DNA of 64,000 nt from Christensenella intestinihominis. Lineage in GTDB: Bacteria; Bacillota; Clostridia; Christensenellales; Christensenellaceae. The translations under genes were made by a program, and so were the position numbers. Of the stretch, positions 50,489 to 59,085 are shown piece after piece. The stretch is taken from contig NZ_MAIQ01000004.1 in NCBI RefSeq assembly GCF_001678845.1, positions 186,001 to 250,000 of the forward strand, read 5' to 3'. The notes below the pieces were generated by a model. It made no database searches. It worked only from the letters and a program-made list of their open reading frames with translations, and had not been told where the DNA came from. How positions within the stretch are numbered: position 1 is the first letter of the stretch; every line of letters starts with the position of its first letter.

Positions 50489-50516
50489 TCTTATCATCCG
50501 TTATTCTGTTTGTCAA
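50488..50516 (-). promoter_or_regulatory. Promoter of operon B
   Basis: Minus strand: consensus TTGACA (50511-50516), 17-base spacer, TAAGAT (50488-50493). A strong sigma-A promoter whose start falls inside the operator. Confidence 0.85.
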
Positions 50517-50555
50517 TACTTTTCTTTGAATGTTTTTTTAGATATTTTCGCTATA

Positions 50556-50584
50556 TTTACAAAAAATTGAACAAATGATAGAAT
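50556..50584 (+). promoter_or_regulatory. Promoter of the LacI regulator gene
   Basis: TTTACA (50556-50561), 17-base spacer ending TGA, and TAGAAT (50579-50584), so it also has an extended -10. The leader to the ATG is about 130 bases. It lies about 70 bases from the operators, so autoregulation is possible but not required. Confidence 0.7.
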
Positions 50585-50720
50585 AAAAGAAAATTGCCGG
50601 TTTATCTCCGCGGCGGGCAGGTCTTGTGAAACCAGGATGTTTTCAAAGAAAAACTGTGAATTTTTCACAAAGTACCAACGCGGAGCGGCAGGCGCTTGTT
50701 TCTCGTGGAAAGGATGACGT

Positions 50721-51719
50721 ATGTCTGGACGTTCCAAAAACAAAACAACTTTAAAGGATATCGCCCTTGCGACCGGTTTTACCGTCAATACCGTTTCCCA
50801 CGCCTTAAACGACAAACCGGATATTTCCGAGGGAACCAAACTCCTGATCCGCCGCAAAGCGGACGAGCTTGGGTATGTCCGAAACACCGTCGCAAGCTCG
50901 ATGCGCACCGGATACACCAAAACCCTCGCCGTCATCATGAGCGATATTTCCAATCCTTTTTTTGGAATCATGGTGAAGCTGATCGAGAATTATGCCCGCA
51001 AATATGATTATAACACCATCATTATCAATACGGATGAAGACGCGACCTTGGAGATGTACGCAATTAATTCCGCGCTGGAAAAAAAGGTGGATGGAATTAT
51101 TTTATGTCCCTCCCAGAAAACGCACGAACCAATCGACTTTTTAAAGAACAGCGGCTGCCCTTTTGTTTTGTTGGGGCGGCATTTTTCGGACCCTGATGTG
51201 GATTTTGTTTCGTCGGACGACGTTACGGGCGCTTTCCTCGCGACCGAATATTTCATCGGGCAGGGCTGCCGCCGCATCCTGCATCTCGGCGGTCCTTCTT
51301 ATATTTCAAGCTCAACCGAACGTCTCGCCGGTTATAAGCAGGCGCTCCGCAAGCACGGCATTCCATACAGCGGCAAGCTGGTGCGCCGCGTCCCGGTTAC
51401 GGGCGGGCGCTGCACCTCGGTTTTCAAAAAACTGTCCCAGGAAAAAATTTCTTACGACGCAATCCTTGCCTTCAGCGACCTCGTGGCCCTCGAGGTGCTG
51501 GCAATCCTGCAGAAAACCGGGCAGGAAGCCAACGTGCCCATCATCGGCTATGATAACATTTTATCCAACATGCAGCTTCCCTACCCGCTTTCTTCCATAG
51601 GATATGACAAAAGCGAGCTGGCGGAGCAGCTGGTCTCCATCCTGCTCCATAAAATCCGCAACGATACCGCGCCGAAAACGATGCAGATATTTTTGCCTAC
51701 GCATCTGGTGCTCCGCTGA
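50721..51719 (+). CDS. LacI family transcriptional regulator of operon B
   Basis: 332 residues, the usual length. The helix-turn-helix is KTTLKDIALATGFTVNTVSHALND, with the hinge region at about residues 48-62 (GYVRNTVASSMRTGYTKT). A PBP1-type sugar sensor follows (ISNPFFGIMVKLIENYARKYDYN, ILAFSDLVALEVLA). It lies divergently from operon B with two ATTATCGATAAT palindromes between them, so it is almost certainly the operon B repressor. A weak AAAGGATG sits before the ATG. Confidence 0.93.
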   Translation: MSGRSKNKTTLKDIALATGFTVNTVSHALNDKPDISEGTKLLIRRKADELGYVRNTVASSMRTGYTKTLAVIMSDISNPFFGIMVKLIENYARKYDYNTIIINTDEDATLEMYAINSALEKKVDGIILCPSQKTHEPIDFLKNSGCPFVLLGRHFSDPDVDFVSSDDVTGAFLATEYFIGQGCRRILHLGGPSYISSSTERLAGYKQALRKHGIPYSGKLVRRVPVTGGRCTSVFKKLSQEKISYDAILAFSDLVALEVLAILQKTGQEANVPIIGYDNILSNMQLPYPLSSIGYDKSELAEQLVSILLHKIRNDTAPKTMQIFLPTHLVLR

Positions 51720-51734
51720 TCGATCGTATAAATA

Positions 51735-51769
51735 CAAAAGGCCGTTCCGCGAGGGACCGGCCTTTTTTT
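51735..51769. terminator. Terminator after the LacI regulator gene
   Basis: GGCCG/CGGCC stem with a short mismatched extension (51740-51762), then seven T on the plus strand and A-rich sequence on the other side. It may also end the minus-strand lepB transcript. Confidence 0.85.
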
Positions 51770-51786
51770 GATGTATCCTGACGGGC

Positions 51787-52353
51787 TTATGCACCGTCAA
51801 GGCTGCGCATTTCATTGAACGGGAAAATCACCGCCATGGCGTGGCCTACGATCTGGTCGTGGCGGATTGGCCCCACCATGCGGCTGTCCATGGAATTTGC
51901 GCGGTTATCGCCCATAACGAACACCGTATCCTCAGGTACGGTTACGGGGCCCATATCCGCGTATGGCTCCGCCTTATTGGTATAGTCCTCGCTGAGCGCT
52001 TCGCCGTTGATATACACCGTACTGTCACGGACTTCCACCGTGTCTCCGGGCAGGCCGATGGCGCGCTTCACATAATTGTTGTTCGTTCCGTCCGAATAGT
52101 GCACGATAATGATATCCCCACGCTCCGGAAGCCCCGCATACCGGCTGACCTTCTCAACCGCAAGCCTCTCGTCCGTATGCAGAGTGGGCTGCATGGACGG
52201 CCCGTCCACTAATATAATTTCAAACAAAAACGCCCGTACCAGGAATGCCACGGCAACCGCGATCCCGATGGCAAGCACCCATCCCCATATATTTTTTGTC
52301 TTTTCCTGACGTTTTTTGGTCACTCGCGACTCACGCGACTCATTCTCTGCCAT
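51787..52353 (-). CDS. lepB: Signal peptidase I
   Basis: Membrane serine protease that removes signal peptides. One N-terminal membrane segment (about residues 22-45); nucleophile Ser53 in DGPSMQPTL and base Lys96 in YVKRAIGLPGD; conserved box VMGDNRANSMDSR. Length 188 and a single anchor are typical for Gram-positive enzymes. It would process the sortase substrate among other secreted proteins. Confidence 0.96.
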   Translation of the reverse strand: MAENESRESRVTKKRQEKTKNIWGWVLAIGIAVAVAFLVRAFLFEIILVDGPSMQPTLHTDERLAVEKVSRYAGLPERGDIIIVHYSDGTNNNYVKRAIGLPGDTVEVRDSTVYINGEALSEDYTNKAEPYADMGPVTVPEDTVFVMGDNRANSMDSRMVGPIRHDQIVGHAMAVIFPFNEMRSLDGA

Positions 52354-52390
52354 GGCACCGTTTGCTTTCTTTACATATTTTTTCTTATGT

Positions 52391-52398
52391 CGATTATA
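52391..52398 (-). promoter_or_regulatory. Promoter -10 region of lepB
   Basis: Minus-strand TGTTATAAT gives a perfect -10 hexamer (52393-52398) with TGn extension, about 40 bases before the lepB start. No clear -35. Confidence 0.5.
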
Positions 52399-52431
52399 AC
52401 ATAGATTTCAGGACTTCGCCGTGAATAATTT

Positions 52432-52466
52432 GTAAAAACCGCCGGAAGCGCCTGCTTCCGGCGGTT
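52432..52466 (-). terminator. Terminator after glmS
   Basis: Perfect 12-bp stem (52438-52449 with 52454-52465), GCCT loop, TTTTT on the minus strand, 22 bases past the glmS stop. Confidence 0.92.
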
Positions 52467-52487
52467 TAATGTTTAAATCCCTGCCGC

Positions 52488-54314
52488 TTATTCTACGGTC
52501 ACGCTCTTTGCCAGGTTCCTCGGCTTATCCACATCACAGCCCTTTTGCACAGACATATAATATGCAAAAATCTGCATCGGGATAATCGAGGTGATGGTCG
52601 CTTCAAAATCGATTGCATCGGGCACGGTAACAATTTTATCCGCCACGTCTTTGACCAAATCCCGGTATTTTTCCTGGGTCACCACCATCACAACCGCCCC
52701 GCGCGACGTAACCTCTTTTACATTGCTCAGGCATTTCTCGATCAGGTCGCCCTGCGTCAGCACCGCGACGACAAGCGTTCCTTTTTCCACAAGCGCGATG
52801 GTGCCGTGCTTAAGCTCCCCGCCCGCATACGCTTCGGAATGGATATAGCTGATTTCCTTTAATTTCAGCGAGCCCTCCATGGCCATCGCATAATCAAGAC
52901 CGCGTCCGATATAGAACACACTGTGCTCCGTAAAATGCTCGTACGCGAACTTTTGCAGCAGCTCCTTGTTTTCGATCACCTTTTGCGCATTTTCCGGAAC
53001 CTTTTGAAGCTCCGCAACGTATGCATGGTATTCGTCCTCCGTGATCCCGCCCTTCGCATACGCAAGCTTCAGGGCAAACATATAAAGCGCCATGAGCTGC
53101 GTGGTATACGCCTTGGTGGATGCAACCGCAATTTCAAGCCCCGCGCGCGTATACAGCACCTTATCCGCCTCGCGCGCGATGGTGGACCCGACGACGTTTG
53201 CAACCGCAAGCACGAACGCGCCCCGGCTTTTGGCTTCCCGCAGGGCCGCGATGGTATCCGCCGTTTCACCCGACTGGCTGACGACAATCACGAAATTATC
53301 CTTGTCCATAATGGGATTCTTATACCGGAACTCCGAAGCGATTTCCACCTCCACCGGTACGCGCGCCAGGCGCTCGATGATATATTTTCCCACATACGAC
53401 GCATGGTATGCGGTGCCGCATGCGATAATCGTTATTTTTTTGATACCGGCAAGCATGGCGTCGTCGATCCCGATTTCATCAAAATTGATCTCGCCGTCTT
53501 TGACGCGCGGGTTGAGCGTATCCGCAAGCGCCTGCGGCTGTTCTTCAATTTCCTTGAGCATGAAATGCGGATATCCCGCTTTTTCCGCCTGCGAAACATC
53601 CCATTCAACGGTAAACACATCACGCTCGATCGGGTTCAGCACCTCGTCATAAAGGCTGACCTCATCCTTCTTTATAACGGCAATTTCGCCGTTGTTCAGG
53701 AAATATACGTCGCGCGTATACTCGAGAAGGGCGGGAATATCCGACGCGATCAGGTTTTCGTTTTTACCGACGCCGACTACGAGCGGGCTGTCTTTGCGGA
53801 CAGCGACAATTTCGTCCGGGAAACGTTCGCACACAGCACCGAGCGCATAACTTCCCTTAAGCTTGGAGATTGCCTGCGAAACAGCCTCCTTGAGGTCGTC
53901 CTTCAGGTAATAGGCAATCAGGTGGGCAATGATCTCCGTGTCCGTATCCGAAATAAACGAAATCCCTTTTCTTGTAAGCCACTCACGAAGCTGCAGGTAA
54001 TTTTCAATGATGCCGTTGTGCACAATGGCAAGATCGCCGGCCTCATTGACATGGGGATGCGCGTTCTTTTGGTTGGGCTCGCCGTGCGTCGCCCAGCGCG
54101 TGTGGCCGATGCCTATGGTATGCTCCGCACACTTGCCCGCGACCATTTTTTCAAGCCCCGCAAGCTTGCCTTTTTCCTTATAGACGGTCATTTTCCCGTT
54201 ATCAAGATACGCGATTCCCGCGCTGTCGTATCCGCGGTATTCAAGCTTCTGCAAGCCGCCGATCAAAACCGGGATAACATTTCTGTCTCCTATATATCCA
54301 ACAATTCCGCACAT
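52488..54314 (-). CDS. glmS: Glutamine-fructose-6-phosphate aminotransferase
   Basis: Makes glucosamine 6-phosphate, the entry to UDP-GlcNAc. The N-terminal Ntn glutaminase begins MCGIVGYIG with catalytic Cys2; THGEPNQKNAHPH is present; two SIS domains bind the sugar (VVSQSGETADTIAALREAK, GRGLDYAMAMEGSLKLKEISYIHSEAYAGGELKHG); the end is KSVTVE. 608 residues is the standard length. The ATG at 54314 is required for Cys2 to be N-terminal; a frame from 54335 is wrong. No glmS ribozyme was seen in the short upstream gap. Confidence 0.98.
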   Translation of the reverse strand: MCGIVGYIGDRNVIPVLIGGLQKLEYRGYDSAGIAYLDNGKMTVYKEKGKLAGLEKMVAGKCAEHTIGIGHTRWATHGEPNQKNAHPHVNEAGDLAIVHNGIIENYLQLREWLTRKGISFISDTDTEIIAHLIAYYLKDDLKEAVSQAISKLKGSYALGAVCERFPDEIVAVRKDSPLVVGVGKNENLIASDIPALLEYTRDVYFLNNGEIAVIKKDEVSLYDEVLNPIERDVFTVEWDVSQAEKAGYPHFMLKEIEEQPQALADTLNPRVKDGEINFDEIGIDDAMLAGIKKITIIACGTAYHASYVGKYIIERLARVPVEVEIASEFRYKNPIMDKDNFVIVVSQSGETADTIAALREAKSRGAFVLAVANVVGSTIAREADKVLYTRAGLEIAVASTKAYTTQLMALYMFALKLAYAKGGITEDEYHAYVAELQKVPENAQKVIENKELLQKFAYEHFTEHSVFYIGRGLDYAMAMEGSLKLKEISYIHSEAYAGGELKHGTIALVEKGTLVVAVLTQGDLIEKCLSNVKEVTSRGAVVMVVTQEKYRDLVKDVADKIVTVPDAIDFEATITSIIPMQIFAYYMSVQKGCDVDKPRNLAKSVTVE

Positions 54315-54358
54315 AATAACCTCCCCTGTTTTCACTGGTTAAAATCAATACATCGTTT

Positions 54359-54364
54359 ATTATA
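54359..54364 (-). promoter_or_regulatory. Promoter -10 of glmS
   Basis: Perfect TATAAT on the minus strand, 45 bases before the glmS start, in an AT-rich gap behind the glmM terminator. The -35 is weak. Confidence 0.5.
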
Positions 54365-54428
54365 TCCCATTTCCTTTTAAAAATAAATAAAAATCCGTCA
54401 TTCATACCGCCCGCCGGCGGTGTGCGCC

Positions 54429-54458
54429 ATAAAAAAGAAGCGCTGCAGCGCGCTTCTT
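54429..54458 (-). terminator. Terminator after glmM
   Basis: Perfect 7-bp stem GAAGCGC/GCGCTTC (54437-54456), then TTTTTT on the minus strand, 20 bases after the glmM stop. Confidence 0.9.
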
Positions 54459-54475
54459 CCCTTTGCCGTATTTTG

Positions 54476-55822
54476 TTAGTTCAGACGCTTTTCAATCAGC
54501 TTGGCCATTGCCACGGCCTGCTTGGTAATCGCCTCTTTATCCTTGCCCTCTATCATTACGCGCACCATGGGCTCCGTGCCCGAGGTGCGGATCAGCACCC
54601 TGCCTTCGCCATGGAAGTCCTGTTCCAGCTTCTTAATCGCCGCAAGGATTTCCTCGTCTTTATCATAATCGTGCTTTTTTTCGTCGCTGACATAGGCGTT
54701 TACGAGCACCTGCGGATAGGTGCTGACCGGCCGCGCAAGCCGTGCAAGCGGCTTATCCTGCCGTTTCATCACGGACATCAGCTGCACGCCCGAAAGAATT
54801 CCGTCCCCCGTGGTGTTATGGTCGAGGAAAATTATGTGGCCCGATTGTTCGCCGCCGAAATTGTAGCCGCTCGCCAGCATTTCCTCGAGCACATAGCGGT
54901 CTCCCACATCCGTCCGGACAAGGCCGATCCCGTTTTCCTTCAGGGTCGTTTCCATCCCCATATTGCTCATCACGGTTGCAACCACCGTATCCTTGTTGAG
55001 GGCGCCGCGCTTTTTCATATCGATTGCGCAGATTGCCATTACCTTGTCGCCGTCCACAATGCCGCCGTGCTCGTCCACAGCGATCAGCCGGTCCGCATCG
55101 CCGTCAAAGGCAAGGCCCACGTCCGCCCCAAGCTCGGACACCAGGCGGCAGAGCTGGTCCGGATGGGTGGAACCGCAATTCTCATTGATATTCGTGCCGT
55201 CCGGCATATTATAATAGGGAATTACTTCCGCGCCGAGAAGCTTGAAAATCCACGGCGCGACCTCGCTCGCCGCGCCGTTGGCGCAATCAAGGACCACCTT
55301 CATTCCATCAAGGCGCACATCCGTCGTTTCCACCACAAAATCCATATAATCCTGCGCCGCTTTTTTCAGGCGCACCCGCCGTCCGATTTTCTTGCCCGTA
55401 GGCTGCGGTACGGGTTCCGACTCATTCATGATAATATTTTCAATGCGGTCCTCAATCTCATCCGCCAGCTTGTAACCGCTTGAATTGAAAAATTTGATTC
55501 CGTTATACTCCACCGTATTATGCGACGCGGAGATAACAACCCCCGCATCATAGCCCGAATGCCGGGTCAGGTATGCGATTGCCGAGGTCGGCAGCGTGCA
55601 CGCCACCACCGCTTCCGCGCCCGCCGAGCAAATACCCGCCACAAGGGCGGATTCCAGCATGTCCCCCGAGCCGCGCGTGTCTTTTCCTATCAATATCCTT
55701 GCGTTGTGGAGCTCGTTTGTCAGGCAGTATGCGCCTGCCCGGCCGAGATCGTATGCCAGTTTGGACGTAAGCTTTTCATTTGCAATGCCGCGCACTCCGT
55801 CCGTTCCAAATAACCGTGCCAT
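54476..55822 (-). CDS. glmM: Phosphoglucosamine mutase
   Basis: Converts glucosamine 6-phosphate to the 1-phosphate. N-terminus MARLFGTDGVRGIAN; phosphoserine loop VISASHN (Ser100); metal loop FDGDADRL; substrate-binding GGEQSGHI; phosphate-binding RTSGTEPMVRVMIEG. 448 residues, normal. Adjacent to glmS on the same strand but with its own terminator, so the two are separate transcripts. Confidence 0.98.
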   Translation of the reverse strand: MARLFGTDGVRGIANEKLTSKLAYDLGRAGAYCLTNELHNARILIGKDTRGSGDMLESALVAGICSAGAEAVVACTLPTSAIAYLTRHSGYDAGVVISASHNTVEYNGIKFFNSSGYKLADEIEDRIENIIMNESEPVPQPTGKKIGRRVRLKKAAQDYMDFVVETTDVRLDGMKVVLDCANGAASEVAPWIFKLLGAEVIPYYNMPDGTNINENCGSTHPDQLCRLVSELGADVGLAFDGDADRLIAVDEHGGIVDGDKVMAICAIDMKKRGALNKDTVVATVMSNMGMETTLKENGIGLVRTDVGDRYVLEEMLASGYNFGGEQSGHIIFLDHNTTGDGILSGVQLMSVMKRQDKPLARLARPVSTYPQVLVNAYVSDEKKHDYDKDEEILAAIKKLEQDFHGEGRVLIRTSGTEPMVRVMIEGKDKEAITKQAVAMAKLIEKRLN

Positions 55823-55852
55823 AATATACCCCTTTGTTTAAAACTTAATACT

Positions 55853-56791
55853 CTATTGCTCCTGCGCCTGTGCCGCCTGCAGCACACAGTCGATTCCAAG
55901 GCTGTTGTCCGCCGCAACCGCGCCGTCCGCAACCGCCGTAACAATCTGCCGCAGCCGTTTCGTGCGGATATCGCCCGCGCAGGAAACCCCCGGAAGGTTT
56001 GTCTTGCAGGATTCGTCCGCCTTGATAAAGCCCGCCTCGTCGGTTTCGACCTGGCCCTTCACCAAATCCGTTTTTGGCGTCTGCCCGACCGCAATAAACA
56101 CGCCCGCCACCGGGAGGTCTTTTGTCTTCCCGGTTTTCACATCCTTAACCGTTACGCTCTCCACCGTATTTTCCCCATTCACCGATTCCGGCGTATGGGA
56201 AAGGACAAACTCGATGTTCGGCACTGCCGCCGCCGCATCCACCATACCCTTCATGGCACGGAACTGGTCCCGCCTGTGGATGATGTAAACTTTATTGCAG
56301 AATTTTGCAAGATAAAGCGCATCCTCCACGGCCGTATTCCCGCCGCCGATCACGGCAACGTCCCGCCCGCGGAAAAAGGCTCCGTCGCAGGTCGCGCAAT
56401 AAGAAACCCCCGCGCCCAGGAGCGCATCCTCGCCCTTTACGCCAAGCTGTTTGGGCGACGCGCCCATCGCAAGGATGACCGCTTTCGCCTGGTAGGTATT
56501 TTTGGACGTAGTAATTTTTTTGACCGGTTCTTCCAGTTCAAATTTCGTAATTTCTTCCGTAACGATTTCCGCGCCCAGGTTCTGCGCCTGCAGCTTCATG
56601 CTGTGCGCAAGCGCCGCACCCGTGACTTCATTTTCAAATCCCGGATAATTGTCGATAATATGGCTGATTGCCATTTGGCCGCCCGCAAACGCCCGTTCCA
56701 GCACGAGTGTTTTGAGTCCGCCGCGGCACGCATAAATCGCAGCCGTAAGACCCGCGGGCCCCGCTCCCGCGATGATAACATCATACATCAT
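55853..56791 (-). CDS. trxB: Thioredoxin reductase
   Basis: FAD-dependent NADPH:thioredoxin reductase, 312 residues. FAD motif IIAGAGPAGLTAAIYA, redox pair Cys132/Cys135 in CATCDG, NADPH motif VIGGGNTAVEDALYL, and C-terminal CAGDIR followed by QIVTAVADGAVAAD. A GAGG ribosome site precedes tandem ATG codons. It lies 30 bases upstream of glmM and may be cotranscribed with it. Confidence 0.96.
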   Translation of the reverse strand: MMYDVIIAGAGPAGLTAAIYACRGGLKTLVLERAFAGGQMAISHIIDNYPGFENEVTGAALAHSMKLQAQNLGAEIVTEEITKFELEEPVKKITTSKNTYQAKAVILAMGASPKQLGVKGEDALLGAGVSYCATCDGAFFRGRDVAVIGGGNTAVEDALYLAKFCNKVYIIHRRDQFRAMKGMVDAAAAVPNIEFVLSHTPESVNGENTVESVTVKDVKTGKTKDLPVAGVFIAVGQTPKTDLVKGQVETDEAGFIKADESCKTNLPGVSCAGDIRTKRLRQIVTAVADGAVAADNSLGIDCVLQAAQAQEQ

Positions 56792-56857
56792 AGGAAAACC
56801 TCTTTTACTTGTGATATCTTACCAATAATACCATAGATACCGCTTAAACACAAAACT

Positions 56858-57433
56858 TCAGCTTTTTTTACTTTTGAAAAACCGCCCGTCCAGTTTGCGG
56901 GCAAGAAATGCCGCAAATTCTCCTGCATCCACTCCCGTAAGCTGGCCTCTTGGAATCAGGAAAGCCTCCGTCTCGCTGATAAACAGATAGAATGCCTTTT
57001 GCGTTTCATAACCGCTTATAATTTTTTCATACGGAAATTCGGCGAGGGATTCCCGGTCTTCCTCCGTAATGTCCTCGCGCACCTCCATCTGCGTATCCGT
57101 AAAGGTGTATTTCTGCGGCGTTTCCACCGCCTCCTGCACCAGCTTATACTGGCGTTTCGGCTGCGACCTTGTCGCGGTAACAAGCGCGGAAATAAGCGCC
57201 GCGGCAATCCCAATCAGCAGGATCAGCGGGATCGGCCCAAGGACGCCGTCCAATAGCACGGCATTACATATACACAGCACGGCGAGCGCTGCGACAATCA
57301 CAAGAAGGATTGTCATATATTTTACAAAGCCGCTCCGTCCCCCGTTTGCGCCTCGTTTTTCAAAAAGGGTAAACATCCAGTAGTCCCGGAACACCTCGAA
57401 ATTTGTTTTTGTCGTGAACTTGAATTCTTCCAT
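56858..57433 (-). CDS. YcxB-like membrane protein
   Basis: 191 residues with two adjacent membrane helices (about residues 38-85) and a cytoplasmic C-terminal domain resembling YcxB (TQMEVREDITEEDRESLAEFPYEKIISGYETQKAFYLFISETEAFLIPR). The family function is unknown. The ATG at 57433 with GGAGG 7 bases upstream is preferred over a frame from 57472. Confidence 0.82.
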   Translation of the reverse strand: MEEFKFTTKTNFEVFRDYWMFTLFEKRGANGGRSGFVKYMTILLVIVAALAVLCICNAVLLDGVLGPIPLILLIGIAAALISALVTATRSQPKRQYKLVQEAVETPQKYTFTDTQMEVREDITEEDRESLAEFPYEKIISGYETQKAFYLFISETEAFLIPRGQLTGVDAGEFAAFLARKLDGRFFKSKKS

Positions 57434-57534
57434 GAACGCACCTCCGTCCTTCCCCATTTTACAACAATTCATAGAAAAAAACTATGGATGCGTCCTATAA
57501 AACAATTGGCTCCACGTGAAATACGAAATTCCGC

Positions 57535-59085
57535 CTACTTCTTCCGCTTTAAAGCAAGCCGGTATTCCGTCGGCGATTGCTTTTCAATGCTCCGAAATGC
57601 CCTGCAAAAATATTTCGGATCATTATATCCAACCTGGTAGCAAAGTTCCTTAATCTGAACCGACGGATCATTTTTCATAATGTTTTTTGCATTCTCAATG
57701 CGCAGTGCGGTTAAGTAACGCACAAACGTCATTCCTATTTCTGCTTTGAATATTTTCGTAAAATAAAAAGGGCTGAGTCCAACATGATCCGCCACATCGC
57801 ACATGGAAATATTATTTTTATAATTTTCCCGGATATATTCGATTGCTTTTTTAATGCTTTTATTTGCCGTTTCTTTGTCCGTCTGCTCTGCAATGTGGCA
57901 AAGGGCTTCCACCTCCTGCAAACATCGGTTCATCAGTTCAACCGGATCGGTAAACAAATCGAAGGAGCTATTTGTATCCTCTTCCGCTTCCACGGACATT
58001 CGAAAACGAATCAGGGCGGCGACAAATTTTTGGATTTCCCCTGCAAGCTTTTTTTGGGAACCCTGGGCAATCCGGGCGAGCGCTTCAAACAGCTGTACCG
58101 TTTTTTCACGTGCGGCCTGGGGTCTTCCTTGCTTAATCTCCTGAAAAACCACGTCTTCGAGTTTGAACGGATAATCCGTCTTTTTTTCCGTTAGCGAGGA
58201 GTTCCATGTTTTACAGAATACAATCCCTTCGTTTCCATTGGAATCTTCCAACCCTGCCGCAACCGTCAGGTAAGATTCGCGCAATTCTCCAAGTGAGGTG
58301 GAATAGGGAGCAACGCTCAAAAAAATATGTTCGCACTGTGCCGCCTGCATAAGGTTTTTAGCACATTCGTGCAGCCAAAATTCCCGGTCTTCCATCAGAA
58401 TATCTTCAAACAGGAACACAATCATCTTTCCATTCTGCAAAGAACTTGAAACCCCACTGCAATGATTTTTAACATACCGCCTGATCCGCTGCGCGGCACG
58501 CTGTTCCGCTTCATCCCCTCCGTCGGCCATCCGTATTCCAAAGCATCCGCCGCATTCCGTCCCGATTCCGAGAAGGCGCAAATATCCGTAATCATAAATC
58601 CGTTTGGTGTTGCCGATAAACAGCGTATAGATAAGTTCTTTTTCAAGCTCCGGCATCAGTTTTGAAACAGTATCTTTTAAATTCAACGCTTCTTCACGCT
58701 CGTCCTGCCGCTGCATGATCTGTCCAATAGCTTTTTGCAGAGAGCGTACAAGGTCATCGATCTTGATCGGTTTCAAAAAATAATCCTGTACACCCAATTT
58801 AAGCGCTGCCACCACCGTATCAAAGTCATCAAAGGCTGTAATTACAATAAAGATCATTTCCGGATAACGGCGCTTCAGTTCCTGAATGGTATCAATCCCA
58901 TTGAGGCCGGGCATACGAATATCCATACATACAATATCCGGCTGTAGGGTTCCCGCTTTCTCTACCGCTTCCCGTCCTGATTTGGCCTGTAGTATTTCTA
59001 TTTTTTCCAGCAGATGCTTTCTGATGATAGTAGCAATTGCTTCCCGTGCAATCGGTTCATCGTCTGCAATCAAAATTTTAAACAT
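57535..59085 (-). CDS. YesN-type response regulator with AraC DNA-binding domain
   Basis: 516 residues. Receiver domain with Asp55 (VCMDIRMPG) at the N-terminus, a middle dimerisation/linker region of about 280 residues, and a C-terminal double helix-turn-helix (ENYKNNISMCDVADHVGLSPFYFTKIFK; CYQVGYNDPKYFCRAFRSIEKQSPTEYR). It should activate genes on phosphorylation by the kinase encoded just upstream, most likely the glycyl radical enzyme genes. Start at 59085 gives MFKILIADDEP and overlaps the kinase stop by 8 bases. Confidence 0.95.
   Translation of the reverse strand: MFKILIADDEPIAREAIATIIRKHLLEKIEILQAKSGREAVEKAGTLQPDIVCMDIRMPGLNGIDTIQELKRRYPEMIFIVITAFDDFDTVVAALKLGVQDYFLKPIKIDDLVRSLQKAIGQIMQRQDEREEALNLKDTVSKLMPELEKELIYTLFIGNTKRIYDYGYLRLLGIGTECGGCFGIRMADGGDEAEQRAAQRIRRYVKNHCSGVSSSLQNGKMIVFLFEDILMEDREFWLHECAKNLMQAAQCEHIFLSVAPYSTSLGELRESYLTVAAGLEDSNGNEGIVFCKTWNSSLTEKKTDYPFKLEDVVFQEIKQGRPQAAREKTVQLFEALARIAQGSQKKLAGEIQKFVAALIRFRMSVEAEEDTNSSFDLFTDPVELMNRCLQEVEALCHIAEQTDKETANKSIKKAIEYIRENYKNNISMCDVADHVGLSPFYFTKIFKAEIGMTFVRYLTALRIENAKNIMKNDPSVQIKELCYQVGYNDPKYFCRAFRSIEKQSPTEYRLALKRKK

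Noticed and set aside
52923-54380. Long open frame (485 codons) on the plus strand opposite glmS
   Set aside because: It is a mirror of the glmS codon pattern; it has no family resemblance, and glmS is certain.
54315-54475. Possible glmS ribozyme upstream of glmS
   Set aside because: The gap is about 160 bases and already contains the glmM terminator and an AT-rich promoter; I see no ribozyme core.
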